From Rhodobacterales bacterium HKCCE4037 (lineage in GTDB: Bacteria; Pseudomonadota; Alphaproteobacteria; Rhodobacterales; Rhodobacteraceae), in the NCBI GenBank assembly GCA_015689645.1, contig WVSM01000007.1, forward strand, positions 124,001-188,000: a DNA stretch of 64,000 nt, in the 5' to 3' direction. The notes beneath the pieces are model-generated. The model made no database searches. It worked only from the letters and a program-made list of their open reading frames with translations, and was not told where the DNA came from. The translations under genes and the position numbers were made by a program. This document shows positions 51,611-60,774 of the stretch, piece after piece (position 1 is the first letter of the stretch; every line of letters starts with the position of its first letter).

Positions 51611-52798
51611 TTAGCGTTCCCACCGACGTGTAACGAGCGCCGCGCAAAGGCTCAGAACCGCGGCACAGAACTGCAGCGCGACAAGTTTGATTGCACCGTT
51701 TACCGGATCCAGGAAGGTGCCCGCCCAACTTACCAAAACGGCGCCGCCCCCGATCATCAGCGCGCCGCCGATCCCGCTGGCGGTTCCGGCAAGGTGCGGC
51801 CGGACTGACAGGAATCCGGCCGTGGCATTCGGCACGATCAGACCGTTGCCGAGGCTCACAAGGATCATGAGGCCGAAGAACGTCCACGCGCTGCCATACC
51901 CCGACAGCAAGACGATCAGGGATATACCGAGCGAGAGGCTTTGCACCAATGCCCCGGCCAACAGCATCATGTTGATCCCGAACCGGCCCGAGTATCGCCC
52001 CGACAGGAAATTGCCCGTCACGTAGCCGAAGGATGCCGAGCCGAAGAACAGCCCAAGCGTCGGCGGGTCGAGCCCGAAGACCTGGCTGCCGACATAAGGC
52101 GCACCGCCGAGGAAGGTGAAAAAGGTGGCGCCGCCAAACGCGCCGGCCGCCGCATAGCCCCAGAAGCGCCGCGACCGAAATAACTCGGGGTAATGGCCGG
52201 CCTGTTCGGCAAAGCTGGCGCTTCGGGTGACATGGGTTTCCCCCACCGCCAGAATTGCCAGCGCGCAGGCGAAGACCCCAAGGATGGCAACCAGCACGAA
52301 ACTCGCCTGCCAGCCATAGGCGGCGTCCAGCAACCCTCCGATCGTCGGGCTGACCATGGGCACGACCGCCATGCCCATCGTCACGTAGCCGATCATCGAG
52401 GCCGCCTTGGTACCAGGCACCATATCGCGGATGATCGCCCGCGAAAGCACGACCGACGCGAACCCCGTGGCCTGAAAGGTGCGGAAGATCAGAAAGACCT
52501 CGACGCTCTTGGCCAGGGCGCAGCCGATGCTGGACACCGCGAAGATGGCAAACGCCGAGACCATCAGCGGGCGCCGCCCGAAGCGATCCGACAAGGGGCC
52601 GAGCATCAATTGCAGAACGGCGTTGATCGCAAGAAACAGCGCCACGGCCAGCTGCATCACCGCGTAATCGGTCTCGAAATAGTCGGCCATCCCGGCCAGC
52701 GACGGCAGGAAGATATTGGCCGACATGGCGGCGATCCCGGTCAACACGACCAGCGTGAACAGTCGTGGCGGGGGAACGCTCTGCAGGGACGGGATCAT
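51611..52798 (-). CDS. Major facilitator superfamily exporter, Bcr/CflA type
   Basis: A 395-aa 12-helix transporter of the drug-resistance DHA1 group: N-terminal LTGIAAMSANIFLPSLAGMADYF and the motif A sequence LGPLSDRFGRRPLM. Typically it exports hydrophobic compounds by proton antiport. It is last in an operon with a Rieske protein and two amidohydrolases (gap 10 bases), so it may export an intermediate or the substrate. It is convergent with the pqi operon. Confidence 0.9.
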   Translation of the reverse strand: MIPSLQSVPPPRLFTLVVLTGIAAMSANIFLPSLAGMADYFETDYAVMQLAVALFLAINAVLQLMLGPLSDRFGRRPLMVSAFAIFAVSSIGCALAKSVEVFLIFRTFQATGFASVVLSRAIIRDMVPGTKAASMIGYVTMGMAVVPMVSPTIGGLLDAAYGWQASFVLVAILGVFACALAILAVGETHVTRSASFAEQAGHYPELFRSRRFWGYAAAGAFGGATFFTFLGGAPYVGSQVFGLDPPTLGLFFGSASFGYVTGNFLSGRYSGRFGINMMLLAGALVQSLSLGISLIVLLSGYGSAWTFFGLMILVSLGNGLIVPNATAGFLSVRPHLAGTASGIGGALMIGGGAVLVSWAGTFLDPVNGAIKLVALQFCAAVLSLCAALVTRRWER

Positions 52799-52808
52799 GT
52801 GGCGGCGC

Positions 52809-53219
52809 CTAGATGGTCAAAACGACATAATCCTCTTCAGTCGCGATCTGGTAGACGTCGATCTTGTAAGGACCTTCGGACAACCCCTCCCCCGGTGCGA
52901 CATCCACGTCGAAGGCGCGCACCCGCACACGGGCCGGATCGACATAGGATTGCCCCGTCGAGAGGTCGAATTCCCAGCCGTGCCATGGGCAGCGCAGCAT
53001 CCGCTTTCCAGTGCCCTCGTATTCGCCCGCTCCTTCGGCGGCGAAGAATTGGCGGATCAGCCCGTGGCATAGCTCCGCACCCTCGTGCGGGCAGCGATTG
53101 CCAAGCGCGGCAAGCCGTCCCTCATCGTTGAACACCGCGATTTCCCGGCCCTCGATATCCACCCTGCGAGAGCTTCCCGGCGGCAGCTCCTCAAGCCTGC
53201 AAATGACGTGTTTGCCCAT
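52809..53219 (-). CDS. Rieske 2Fe-2S ferredoxin-like protein
   Basis: A 136-aa single-domain Rieske protein. The cluster ligands are C43-P-H45 and C77-P-W-H80, in GNRCPHEGAEL and RCPWHGWEFDL. It probably supplies electrons to, or is part of, an aromatic-ring oxygenase, but no oxygenase alpha subunit is next to it. It lies 8 bases after the amidohydrolase gene and before the exporter in the same operon. Confidence 0.9.
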   Translation of the reverse strand: MGKHVICRLEELPPGSSRRVDIEGREIAVFNDEGRLAALGNRCPHEGAELCHGLIRQFFAAEGAGEYEGTGKRMLRCPWHGWEFDLSTGQSYVDPARVRVRAFDVDVAPGEGLSEGPYKIDVYQIATEEDYVVLTI

Positions 53220-53227
53220 GTGCCCTC

Positions 53228-54328
53228 TCAGAACCCGTAAACCGCGCGGGCATTGTCACGCAGGATCGCGCTTTTTTCTTCCGGCTTCAGGCCGATCCGG
53301 AAGGCGCGGTGCGGATCGTCGAAGTCCCAATGGGGATAATCGGACGAGAACATGATCCTGTCGGCCCCAAGCCACCGGATCAGGTGTTTGAGGTCGGCAT
53401 TCCTTGGCGGCTCTTCCACCGGCTGGGTTGTCAGCCAGACCTGACGGCGGACATAGTCCGAGGGCGCGCGCCTGACCGCCGGGATCTCGTCGCGCATCCG
53501 CGCCCATTCGCGGTCCATCCGCCACATCAGCGGCGCGGCCCAGGCAAACCCGCCTTCCACCAGAACCAGCTTGAGGTTGGGCAGACGCTCGAACACGCCT
53601 TCGAAGATCAGCGAGGTCATCGCGGACTGGATCGGATTGGCGACGGCGTAGTGCTCTTCCAGGTAGAACGACGCATTGCCGGCACCGGTATTTTCCCGCC
53701 AACCGTAGGGTGCAGTATGCATCGCAACCGGAAGACCGTGCTTGGCGGCGGCCTCGTAGATCGGCCAATAGCGGCGGCGGCCCGATGGCTCGATCCCACG
53801 CGGTACGAATGCCACCTGCACGAAGCGCGGATCGGTCGCGCGCGCCTCGATCTCGGCCACGGCGGCGGCGGTGTCCTCCTGCGGGATGACGATGGTTCCC
53901 CGCAGCCGCGGCTCCTGCGACAGCCAGCGGTCCACCTGCCAATCGTTCATCGCCGCGCAATAGGCGGCGGAGAAGTCGAGATCCATCAGCGACGGCCCGG
54001 GATTGAGGCAATGCAGGATGCCGACCTCGATATTCAACGGGTCCAGATGCTGCGCGCGCATGAACTCAAGGTCCGAGGCGGGAGGGCCGCCCGTGGGCGG
54101 CCAAGCATCCTGCCGCATGCCGCCGCCCATCCTCGGATAGGCCAGTGCACCGGTCATCGAATTGGGCGGCCGGATGCCGAACGCCCGGGCATGGTCCCGC
54201 CAGCGCGATGGTAAGTAATCGAGGATTTCGGTCGGTGTCCGGAACGAGGGGTGGATGTCGCAATCCACGACCTTCGTCGCGGTCTCGGCCGCCGTTTCGG
54301 GTCTCGGGTCGGTCAGCACGTCGCTCAT
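53228..54328 (-). CDS. Amidohydrolase-family protein (amidohydrolase_2, decarboxylase-like)
   Basis: A 366-aa TIM-barrel protein of the ACMSD/gamma-resorcylate decarboxylase group. The N-terminal metal motif reads VDCDIHPS, with a single His, then LPVAMHTAPYG, KLVLVEGGFAW and MFSSDYPHWD (the metal Asp). These proteins are decarboxylases or hydrolases of aromatic acids. It is paralogous to the gene upstream. Start ATG 54328 with GGAG eight bases upstream; a GTG six bases earlier overlaps the upstream stop and is possible. Confidence 0.88.
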   Translation of the reverse strand: MSDVLTDPRPETAAETATKVVDCDIHPSFRTPTEILDYLPSRWRDHARAFGIRPPNSMTGALAYPRMGGGMRQDAWPPTGGPPASDLEFMRAQHLDPLNIEVGILHCLNPGPSLMDLDFSAAYCAAMNDWQVDRWLSQEPRLRGTIVIPQEDTAAAVAEIEARATDPRFVQVAFVPRGIEPSGRRRYWPIYEAAAKHGLPVAMHTAPYGWRENTGAGNASFYLEEHYAVANPIQSAMTSLIFEGVFERLPNLKLVLVEGGFAWAAPLMWRMDREWARMRDEIPAVRRAPSDYVRRQVWLTTQPVEEPPRNADLKHLIRWLGADRIMFSSDYPHWDFDDPHRAFRIGLKPEEKSAILRDNARAVYGF

Positions 54329-54330
54329 GG

Positions 54331-55419
54331 TCACAGCTCCAGCCGGGGATAGGTCGCGATCACGTTGTTTCGGGCCACGTCTGCGGCCCAGTCCTGTGGC
54401 AGCTCCTTCGGCCAGACTCCGAGATCTCCACCGTGATCATGCGGGAAATCCGTCGCGAACAGCAGCTGATCCGAGCTGCCCGTACAGGCCATCAGCGCCG
54501 CCATCTCCTCGGGTCCGCCGGGGGGCGCATCGAGCGGCGCGGTCGTCATGCGGATCTGGCGCTCGATGACTATCTCCGGGCTTTCCTTGAGCCAAGGCAC
54601 TTCCAGCCGTATGCCGCGCCATTCCTTGCAGAGCCGCCAGATCGTGGCGAACAACCACGAAACGCCACTTTCGGCCATGACCACTTTCAGTTCCGGATGC
54701 CGGGTCAGAACGCCCTCTGACAGAAGGCTCGCCACCGAGTTGGCGGCGGCTTGCGACCAATGCACCATTTCCTCGGTCAGACTCGACGGCCACCCTGATT
54801 GGGTCGGTGCGTGGCGGAACACACTGCCGCCATGGACACACAACGAGAAGCCATTCTCGACTGCTGCGTCGTATATAGGCCAGAAGGTGCGCCGCCCGAG
54901 GGGTTCCTCCCCCATCCCCATCGCCAGCACCTGCACGAACCGCTTGTCATCGCGATAGCGGCGGATCTCCTCCACTGCCGCTTCCGGGTGGCGAAACGGC
55001 ACCAGAAGCGAGGCACGCAGGCGCGGGTCCCTGTCCAGCCATTCCGCGGCGATCCATCGGTTGGTCGCTTCGCACGCGGCCGCCTGAAGGTACGGGTCGT
55101 AAAAACCCTGCGCGCCGGACACGACGTTCAGGATCGCCCCCGACAGGTCCAGTGGATCGAGATGGGCCTTGGCCAGCGCCGAAACGTCCTTGTTGCCGCC
55201 CTCGCAATCAGGCCGGTTGAACGGCTGTGTGCCGACCGGATAGCCCACAAGCTCCATCCGGTCGATCGCGCGGTAAGGGAACATGTCCTGCCAGTAGTCG
55301 GAGAGGTAGGGCATGAGATCGGCGCGCATCGGTAAACGCGGGTGCACGTCACAATCAACGGCCCCCAGCCCCGCGATGCGAAGGTCCTGTTTCGGCTGAT
55401 CAATGGTCAGAGTAGACAT
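54331..55419 (-). CDS. Amidohydrolase-family protein (amidohydrolase_2, paralogue)
   Basis: A 362-aa homologue of the downstream gene (shared DCDVHP, HLDPLDLSGAILN/HLDPLNIEVGILH, RDPRLRASLLVP, FWPIYDAAVENG, FATDFPHDHGGD). First gene of the minus-strand operon amidohydrolase-amidohydrolase-Rieske-MFS. Two adjacent non-identical copies may form a hetero-oligomer or perform successive steps. It diverges from a LysR-type gene across 121 bases containing two inverted repeats, so LysR control is likely. Confidence 0.88.
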   Translation of the reverse strand: MSTLTIDQPKQDLRIAGLGAVDCDVHPRLPMRADLMPYLSDYWQDMFPYRAIDRMELVGYPVGTQPFNRPDCEGGNKDVSALAKAHLDPLDLSGAILNVVSGAQGFYDPYLQAAACEATNRWIAAEWLDRDPRLRASLLVPFRHPEAAVEEIRRYRDDKRFVQVLAMGMGEEPLGRRTFWPIYDAAVENGFSLCVHGGSVFRHAPTQSGWPSSLTEEMVHWSQAAANSVASLLSEGVLTRHPELKVVMAESGVSWLFATIWRLCKEWRGIRLEVPWLKESPEIVIERQIRMTTAPLDAPPGGPEEMAALMACTGSSDQLLFATDFPHDHGGDLGVWPKELPQDWAADVARNNVIATYPRLEL

Positions 55420-55505
55420 GTCACTCCTCCTGACAGGCGTGCCGGGCGGAACCGGGCAGGTATTTCGTGCAATCCGCGAAAGAATAGTGAAGTCTCGTTA
55501 CTGAT

Positions 55506-55524
55506 CCTTCGCGATTTGCGAAGG
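55506..55524. promoter_or_regulatory. LysR-type operator before lysR
   Basis: CCTTCGC-GATTT-GCGAAGG, a perfect 7-base inverted repeat containing a T-N11-A core, 16 bases before the lysR start. A weaker TTTCG/CGAAA pair lies at 55463-55481. A 15-of-19 match occurs upstream of the aconitase X operon. Confidence 0.6.
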
Positions 55525-55540
55525 CAGGAAAGGAGCGGAG

Positions 55541-56437
55541 ATGCCGCAACTGATCGACATCGAGGCGTTTCTTGTGACCGCCCGGACGGGGAGTTTTTCG
55601 GCCGCCGCGCGTGACCTGAGTGTCGCCCCGTCGGTGATCACCAAGCGTGTCGGACGGCTGGAAGACGAAATCGGCTCGAAACTTTTCGTGCGCTCCACGC
55701 GCCGGCTGACCCTGACCGCCGAGGCGGAGCGGATGCGTCCGCGTCTGCAACTGCTTTTGGGCGAGCTGGATGAAGCGTTGAGCGGCGCGGCCCCTCCCGA
55801 ACGCGGCATTCGCGGACATCTTCGGATCAAGTCGCCCACCACGGTCGGCACGCTGTTCGTCGGCCAGTCCATCGTTCGATTCCTGTCCGAGAACCCCGCG
55901 ATCACAGCCGATCTTCAATTGGTCGACAAGTCGCTCAACCCGCTCGAAGAGGGGCTCGACATCGCACTTGGGGCGCTGCCGCAATCCTATGCGAGCGTGA
56001 TCGAGACACCACTGTGCCCCTATCCGCGTGTGCTGGTCGCTTCGCCCGGCTACCTTGCGCGGAACGGAACGCCGACCACGCCCAATGAACTGGTCGAACA
56101 TCGCTGCCTCGCCTTCCTGCCGGTCGGACTGAGCTGGTCGTTCGAAAGCAACCGGGGGCCGATCGTGGTGGACCTGCACGCGACCTTCACGGTCAACGAC
56201 AGCCGCGCGCTGGTCTCCGCGGCCTGCGAGGGCCTCGGCGTGACGTCGGTGCCGATCTTCCTTGTCCAGGATCAGCTCGGCAGCGGCGAACTGGTGCTCG
56301 TTCTTGAGGATTTCCCGATCTCGCCCTTCTGGTTCAAGGCCATGGTCCCGCGCAACAAGGCCCATCGCCCCGAGGTGGTCGCGATGCTGGAGCATTTGAA
56401 AGCGGAATTCGACGTGCCGCCGTGGGAACGGGCCTGA
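55541..56437 (+). CDS. LysR-family transcriptional regulator
   Basis: A 298-aa LysR regulator: HTH at residues 1-60 (ARTGSFSAAARDLSVAPSVITKRVGRLEDEIG) and a periplasmic-binding-like effector domain. AGGAGCGGAG precedes the ATG. It lies between two minus-strand operons: divergent from the amidohydrolase operon and convergent with the dioxygenase end of the aconitase X operon. The shared operator motif suggests it controls both and itself. Confidence 0.93.
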   Translation: MPQLIDIEAFLVTARTGSFSAAARDLSVAPSVITKRVGRLEDEIGSKLFVRSTRRLTLTAEAERMRPRLQLLLGELDEALSGAAPPERGIRGHLRIKSPTTVGTLFVGQSIVRFLSENPAITADLQLVDKSLNPLEEGLDIALGALPQSYASVIETPLCPYPRVLVASPGYLARNGTPTTPNELVEHRCLAFLPVGLSWSFESNRGPIVVDLHATFTVNDSRALVSAACEGLGVTSVPIFLVQDQLGSGELVLVLEDFPISPFWFKAMVPRNKAHRPEVVAMLEHLKAEFDVPPWERA

Positions 56438-56444
56438 CGTCATT

Positions 56445-57329
56445 TCAGCTGGCCATTTCAAGTTCCGGTGCGCGGTCATCGAGCGTCGTTGTCCGGCGTA
56501 GCTCCCGCGGTTCGTCCAGATCGTAGTGCCGTCCACGATGCAGCGTCTGGCGGTTGTCCCAGATCAGCGTATCGCCCACCTCCCATTCGTGGCGGTAGAT
56601 GAATTGCGGCTGCGTCGCATGTTCCAGCAGATCCATCAGGATCATTCGGCCCTCTGGCACCGTCATCCCCTCGATTGAGCGGGCATGGACGCCGATGAAC
56701 AGGTGCTTGCGTCCCGTTGCCGGGTTCTCTCGCACCACCGGCCAATGGGCCGGCGGTATCGCCGCGATCTGCTCCGTGGAATAGCTGTCGTCGCCAAGCA
56801 GGAACCGAGAATGCAGCGCGAAATGCTCGGCGATCTTGCCGTCCAGGAAGTCCTTCATCCGATCCGGCAAAGCGTCATAGGCGGCCCGCAGATCGGTGTA
56901 TTCCGTCTCGCCGCCCCAGGACGGGTTCCGCACCGAATGCAGCATCGAGTATTTCGCCGCCGGTTTCTGGAAGGAACTGTCGGAATGCCAAAGCTGGTTG
57001 GCGATGTTGTTGAGGATGCGCTTGTCCGTGCGTGCCGCGACCTGGCCGTCCTTCGACAGGTTCGAGATATCACCCACTTCGTCGTATTTCTGCGGCGTGC
57101 TGCCCTTGGCGATGACTTTCTTGAAGCCTTGGTCCAGCGGCCCGAATTGCCGCGTCCAGGTCAGTTGCTGGTCCACATCCATCGGCTGGTTGCGGATCAG
57201 GACAAGGGCGTTTTCATCCATCAGCCGGTCGATCTCGGCGATCTGCGCCGGGGTCAGCGGCGTGAGCACGTCGAGCCCGCCGGTGATTTCCACGCCGAAC
57301 GCGCCGTTCAGGGGTCTGGTCTCAAACAT
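56445..57329 (-). CDS. TauD/TfdA-family Fe(II)/2-oxoglutarate dioxygenase
   Basis: A 294-aa dioxygenase. Iron ligands are H115-x-D117 (LWHSDSSF) and H264 (RQTLHRGRHY), and an arginine for 2-oxoglutarate lies in PRELRRTTT. TauD relatives cleave C-S, C-O or C-N bonds by hydroxylation. The start MFETRPLNG has AGGAG six bases upstream; an earlier ATG overlaps that site. It is the last gene of the aconitase X/TRAP operon, 11 bases after the FAD oxidoreductase. Substrate unknown. Confidence 0.9.
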   Translation of the reverse strand: MFETRPLNGAFGVEITGGLDVLTPLTPAQIAEIDRLMDENALVLIRNQPMDVDQQLTWTRQFGPLDQGFKKVIAKGSTPQKYDEVGDISNLSKDGQVAARTDKRILNNIANQLWHSDSSFQKPAAKYSMLHSVRNPSWGGETEYTDLRAAYDALPDRMKDFLDGKIAEHFALHSRFLLGDDSYSTEQIAAIPPAHWPVVRENPATGRKHLFIGVHARSIEGMTVPEGRMILMDLLEHATQPQFIYRHEWEVGDTLIWDNRQTLHRGRHYDLDEPRELRRTTTLDDRAPELEMAS

Positions 57330-57340
57330 CGTCATCTCCT

Positions 57341-58660
57341 TCAGTCAGGGGCCACGCCATCCGTGCGGTTGAGGTTGTCGGACACACGGTCCTGCAAGCT
57401 GCTTATGTCGATCTGATGGACCGATCCGGAGCCAGCCAGGTCGAGCGCATTGGCCGCCGCCATACCCTGCGCCATGCAGGGGCCCATCACGCGGACCGAG
57501 CTGAGCGCCGCCGGATCGCCGTCGATACAACGCCCCACGGCCACGAGATTGTCGGCCTCTGGCGAGATCATCGACGAGAACGGGATATAGTGGGTGTGGT
57601 CTTCATCGAAGACGTCCCACACGAAGCCTTCCGGCGCGTTGTGCAACTCGATCGGCCAGGCCGTCCGCCCGATGGCGTCATCGAACTTCTTCTCGCTGAC
57701 AACTTCGTCGACCACCAGGTGATGCTTGGCCTTGATCCACCGGGTTTGCCGGATACCGGGGAAGCCATAGGAGCGCACCTTGATGTTGCCGAACGCCTCC
57801 GGCCATTGCTCGCGCAACAGCTTGATGCCGCGATCGACCTGTTCCTTGCCGATATGCGATGTCCGCGATGCCTCGATCGGGTCGAGCGGCGTTTCGACAT
57901 GGGTCATGTTCATCACCGCCACTTCCTTGCCGGGGAAGTAGAACATCAGCCCGTTCTTGCGGATCAGACCATAATCTTCAGCCTTTTCGGCGATCCGTTC
58001 CGAGAGTTCCTCGCGCTGCGGCAACTCGACGTTGATGTCGATGCCCTCGACCACGGCCTGCTGGCTGCCATAAACCTTCTCATCCGGTTCGCGACATTCA
58101 AAACCCGCAAGATAGGTCAGCGCCGCGTCGCCGGAGCAATCGGCAAAGCCCTCGGCCCGGATCGTCACGTCGCCGTAGCGGGTTACCAGCTTGACCGACT
58201 TGATACGGCGTCCGTCGGTTTCGGCTTCGCGCAGGATAGCCCCGGTCACCGGGATCACGCCTGCGGTGTCGAGCGAGGTTTCTACCCAACGGCTGAGTGC
58301 GATCTCGTTGTAATGCACGACAGTCGTTGTCGGCCCGTGACGGTAATAGCTGGCATCGTTCCGATCGAGATAGTCGAGCATGTCGTCGACGATCCCGAAG
58401 GTGAACCGGTGACCATGGGTCCCGTTCCGGTAAAGGCCGCAGAACGTGCCGATAATCGAATTCACGGCTTGGCCGCCAAGCGTCGGCAGCCCGTCGACAA
58501 TGGCCACCGTCTTTCCGAGCCGGGCGGCCTCCAGTGCAGTGGTCGTGCCCGAGATGCCGGCACCGATGACGCAAAGATCGACATCGAGTTCACGGTGAAG
58601 CACCTCGCCCGAATGGCGCACGATGGTGGTCGCAGGGTTGATCGGCCGTCCGTGGGACAT
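57341..58660 (-). CDS. FAD-dependent oxidoreductase (FAD_oxidored type)
   Basis: A 439-aa flavoprotein: N-terminal Rossmann motif LDVDLCVIGAGISGTTTALEAARLGKTVAIVD, then GLPTLGGQAVNSIIGTFCGLY (active Cys-containing loop of the family), a central GFADCSGDAALTYLAG segment and a C-terminal GRCIDGDPAALSSVRVMGPCMAQGMAAANA that closes over FAD. Members oxidise hydroxyl or amine substrates; the reaction is not assignable here. Between the TRAP permease and the TauD-like gene in one operon. Confidence 0.88.
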   Translation of the reverse strand: MSHGRPINPATTIVRHSGEVLHRELDVDLCVIGAGISGTTTALEAARLGKTVAIVDGLPTLGGQAVNSIIGTFCGLYRNGTHGHRFTFGIVDDMLDYLDRNDASYYRHGPTTTVVHYNEIALSRWVETSLDTAGVIPVTGAILREAETDGRRIKSVKLVTRYGDVTIRAEGFADCSGDAALTYLAGFECREPDEKVYGSQQAVVEGIDINVELPQREELSERIAEKAEDYGLIRKNGLMFYFPGKEVAVMNMTHVETPLDPIEASRTSHIGKEQVDRGIKLLREQWPEAFGNIKVRSYGFPGIRQTRWIKAKHHLVVDEVVSEKKFDDAIGRTAWPIELHNAPEGFVWDVFDEDHTHYIPFSSMISPEADNLVAVGRCIDGDPAALSSVRVMGPCMAQGMAAANALDLAGSGSVHQIDISSLQDRVSDNLNRTDGVAPD

Positions 58661-58671
58661 GCAGTATTCTC

Positions 58672-60684
58672 CTATTTCGTAATTGGGCTTGCAGCCGCGA
58701 CTTCCGCCTCGGACGTGTCGTCCGCATCAGGCTCGTCGGATTGCGATTGGGGGAAAATGGACGCCGGGATGGCGATCACCAGAAGGGCCAGGACCAGGCC
58801 GCCGACGGTGCTCGTCCATTCGGGAAAGCCGATCAGAAGACCGCAACCGAACAGGATCGGGCGCGCCCACATCCTGAGCTTGCCGCGATACCACAGCTGC
58901 CCTTCGGAGGCCGCCGCGATGATGATGATCGCAAGCACGTTGAGCAGCGTCCAGATGACGGTCAGGTAGAATGGCCCCTGGAGGATCAGGGCGGGCTCGA
59001 AGAGGAAGAAGATCGGCACGAAGTAGAGCACGATACCCAGCCGGGCGGCGTGGACACTTGTGTAGATCGGGTCCGACCCGCTGATCCTCGACGCGAGGAA
59101 CGCGGCCAGTGCCACAGGCGGCGTGATCGCGGCAAGCGAGGCGTAATAGGCAATGAAGAGGTGGATCGCGACGGTATTCAGGCCGGCGATCTGCTCCAGG
59201 GCCGGGGCCAATGTCAGGGCCAGCATCAGGTAGGCCGCCACGATCATCCCCAACATCCCGAAGATGATGCAGACGGCAATCCCGATCAGCAGCACCGGCA
59301 CAACCGCGTCGCCGCCCATCCGCACCAGGCTGGCCGCGATGACGGGCGCAACGCCGGTCGCCATCAGCCCGCCGAGAATGAAACTGGTCGGCAACAGAAG
59401 GCCCATCGTCTGGCTGAGGAGCTTCGAGATCTGGTAGAACATCTCGGGGATCGCCGAGAGCTTCAGACGCAACTTCGGGCTGAAGAAGGTCAGCGCCAGC
59501 AGAAGCGCCGAGGCATAGAACGGTGTCAGCCTTTCCCACCGCATGACCACGAGGCCCCAGACCAGGAAAGCGAGGACCACGATGAATGGCCACCCTTCCT
59601 TGATAGTTTCGCGCACCGACGGAAGCTCGGACTTCTTCATGCCCTTCAGGTCGTTGCGCGCGGCGAAGCCGTCGACGTGGCAATAAAGGCCGAAGTAATA
59701 CAGAACCGACGGGATAAGCGCAGCGAGAACGATGACGCGGTATTCGGTGTTGGTGAAGTCGGCCATGATGAAGGCCACGGCGCCCATGACCGGAGGCATC
59801 AGCATGCCGCCGGTCGAGGCACAGGCCTCGAGCGCACCGGCATAGTGCTTCGGGAAGCCCGCCTTCTTCATCGCCGGGATCGTGACCGAGCCGGTCGAGA
59901 CCACGTTCCCGAAGATCGAGCCTGACAGCGATCCGAAGAAGCCCGAGGCCAGCACCGAGACCTTGGCCGCACCGCCACGGGACGTGCCCATCAGTGACAG
60001 CGCCAGCTTGAGGAAGAAATCCGCCGCCCCGGTGGAGACCATGAGAGCCGCGAGGATGAGAAAGCCGATGATCGTCTCGGCCACGACCCGTGTGACGACG
60101 CCAAGCATGGCATCCCCGGAGAAGATGTTGAAAGCGATCGTGCGGCCAAGCGTCGTGGGCGGCCCCCAGAGGATACCGGGCATGTAGAAGGCGAAGACGG
60201 GGTAAAGCCCGAGAAACAGCACGATGGAGAGGAAGATGTTCCCCCCTGCCCTGCGCGCGGCCTCAAGCACCAGAATGAAGATCCCGCTGGCCACCCACAG
60301 CTGCCAAGGCTCGTTGACCGGCACCCATGTGCCGAAGACCAGATCGCGGGAATTCCACGCCATGGTGAGCATCAGTGCAAGCGTGGCAAGCGCCGGGGCG
60401 TAGCTGGCCCAGGTGACCCCGTTTTCGGTGCGCCATGCCGGCAGCAGCAGGAACACGACGGGCAGGAAGGCCGCCATCAGCAGGAAGTAATACGTGATGT
60501 CGAGCATCGGGACGAGCGAGAAGATGTAGCACACCGACAGGCAGACACCCGCCGCCGACGCGCCCAGGACTGCCATGCGCATCGCGAGCGGCATCGAGGC
60601 GAAACGGCTGCGGTCATGTTCCTGGTAAGCGTCAGGCACGGCATCGCTTACGGCCGGGTCCTGGCCATCGTGGGTCATGGTCAT
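58672..60684 (-). CDS. TAXI-type TRAP transporter, fused DctQM permease
   Basis: A 670-aa membrane protein. TRAP large-permease signatures are clear: LSGSIFGNVVSTGSVTIPAMKKAGF, GALEACASTGGMLMPPVMGAVAF, FGMLGMIVAAYLMLALTLAPALEQ and AITPPVALAAFLASRISGSDP. The N-terminal 180 residues supply the DctQ-like helices. GAGGGATGTC precedes the ATG. Works with the solute-binding protein encoded upstream. It is a second TAXI-TRAP system in this window, distinct from that at 41-45 kb. Confidence 0.92.
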   Translation of the reverse strand: MTMTHDGQDPAVSDAVPDAYQEHDRSRFASMPLAMRMAVLGASAAGVCLSVCYIFSLVPMLDITYYFLLMAAFLPVVFLLLPAWRTENGVTWASYAPALATLALMLTMAWNSRDLVFGTWVPVNEPWQLWVASGIFILVLEAARRAGGNIFLSIVLFLGLYPVFAFYMPGILWGPPTTLGRTIAFNIFSGDAMLGVVTRVVAETIIGFLILAALMVSTGAADFFLKLALSLMGTSRGGAAKVSVLASGFFGSLSGSIFGNVVSTGSVTIPAMKKAGFPKHYAGALEACASTGGMLMPPVMGAVAFIMADFTNTEYRVIVLAALIPSVLYYFGLYCHVDGFAARNDLKGMKKSELPSVRETIKEGWPFIVVLAFLVWGLVVMRWERLTPFYASALLLALTFFSPKLRLKLSAIPEMFYQISKLLSQTMGLLLPTSFILGGLMATGVAPVIAASLVRMGGDAVVPVLLIGIAVCIIFGMLGMIVAAYLMLALTLAPALEQIAGLNTVAIHLFIAYYASLAAITPPVALAAFLASRISGSDPIYTSVHAARLGIVLYFVPIFFLFEPALILQGPFYLTVIWTLLNVLAIIIIAAASEGQLWYRGKLRMWARPILFGCGLLIGFPEWTSTVGGLVLALLVIAIPASIFPQSQSDEPDADDTSEAEVAAASPITK

Positions 60685-60774
60685 GACATCCCTCTTGGGT
60701 TCGCGCGTCAAAGATTGATGGTCTTGATGGGGGCCGGGCGATACCTGCGATACCGCCCGGCTTCAGGGTTCACG

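Noticed and set aside
58741-59925. 394-codon plus-strand frame within the second TRAP permease
   Set aside because: Gln/Asp/His/Arg-rich antisense translation; not a protein-like sequence.
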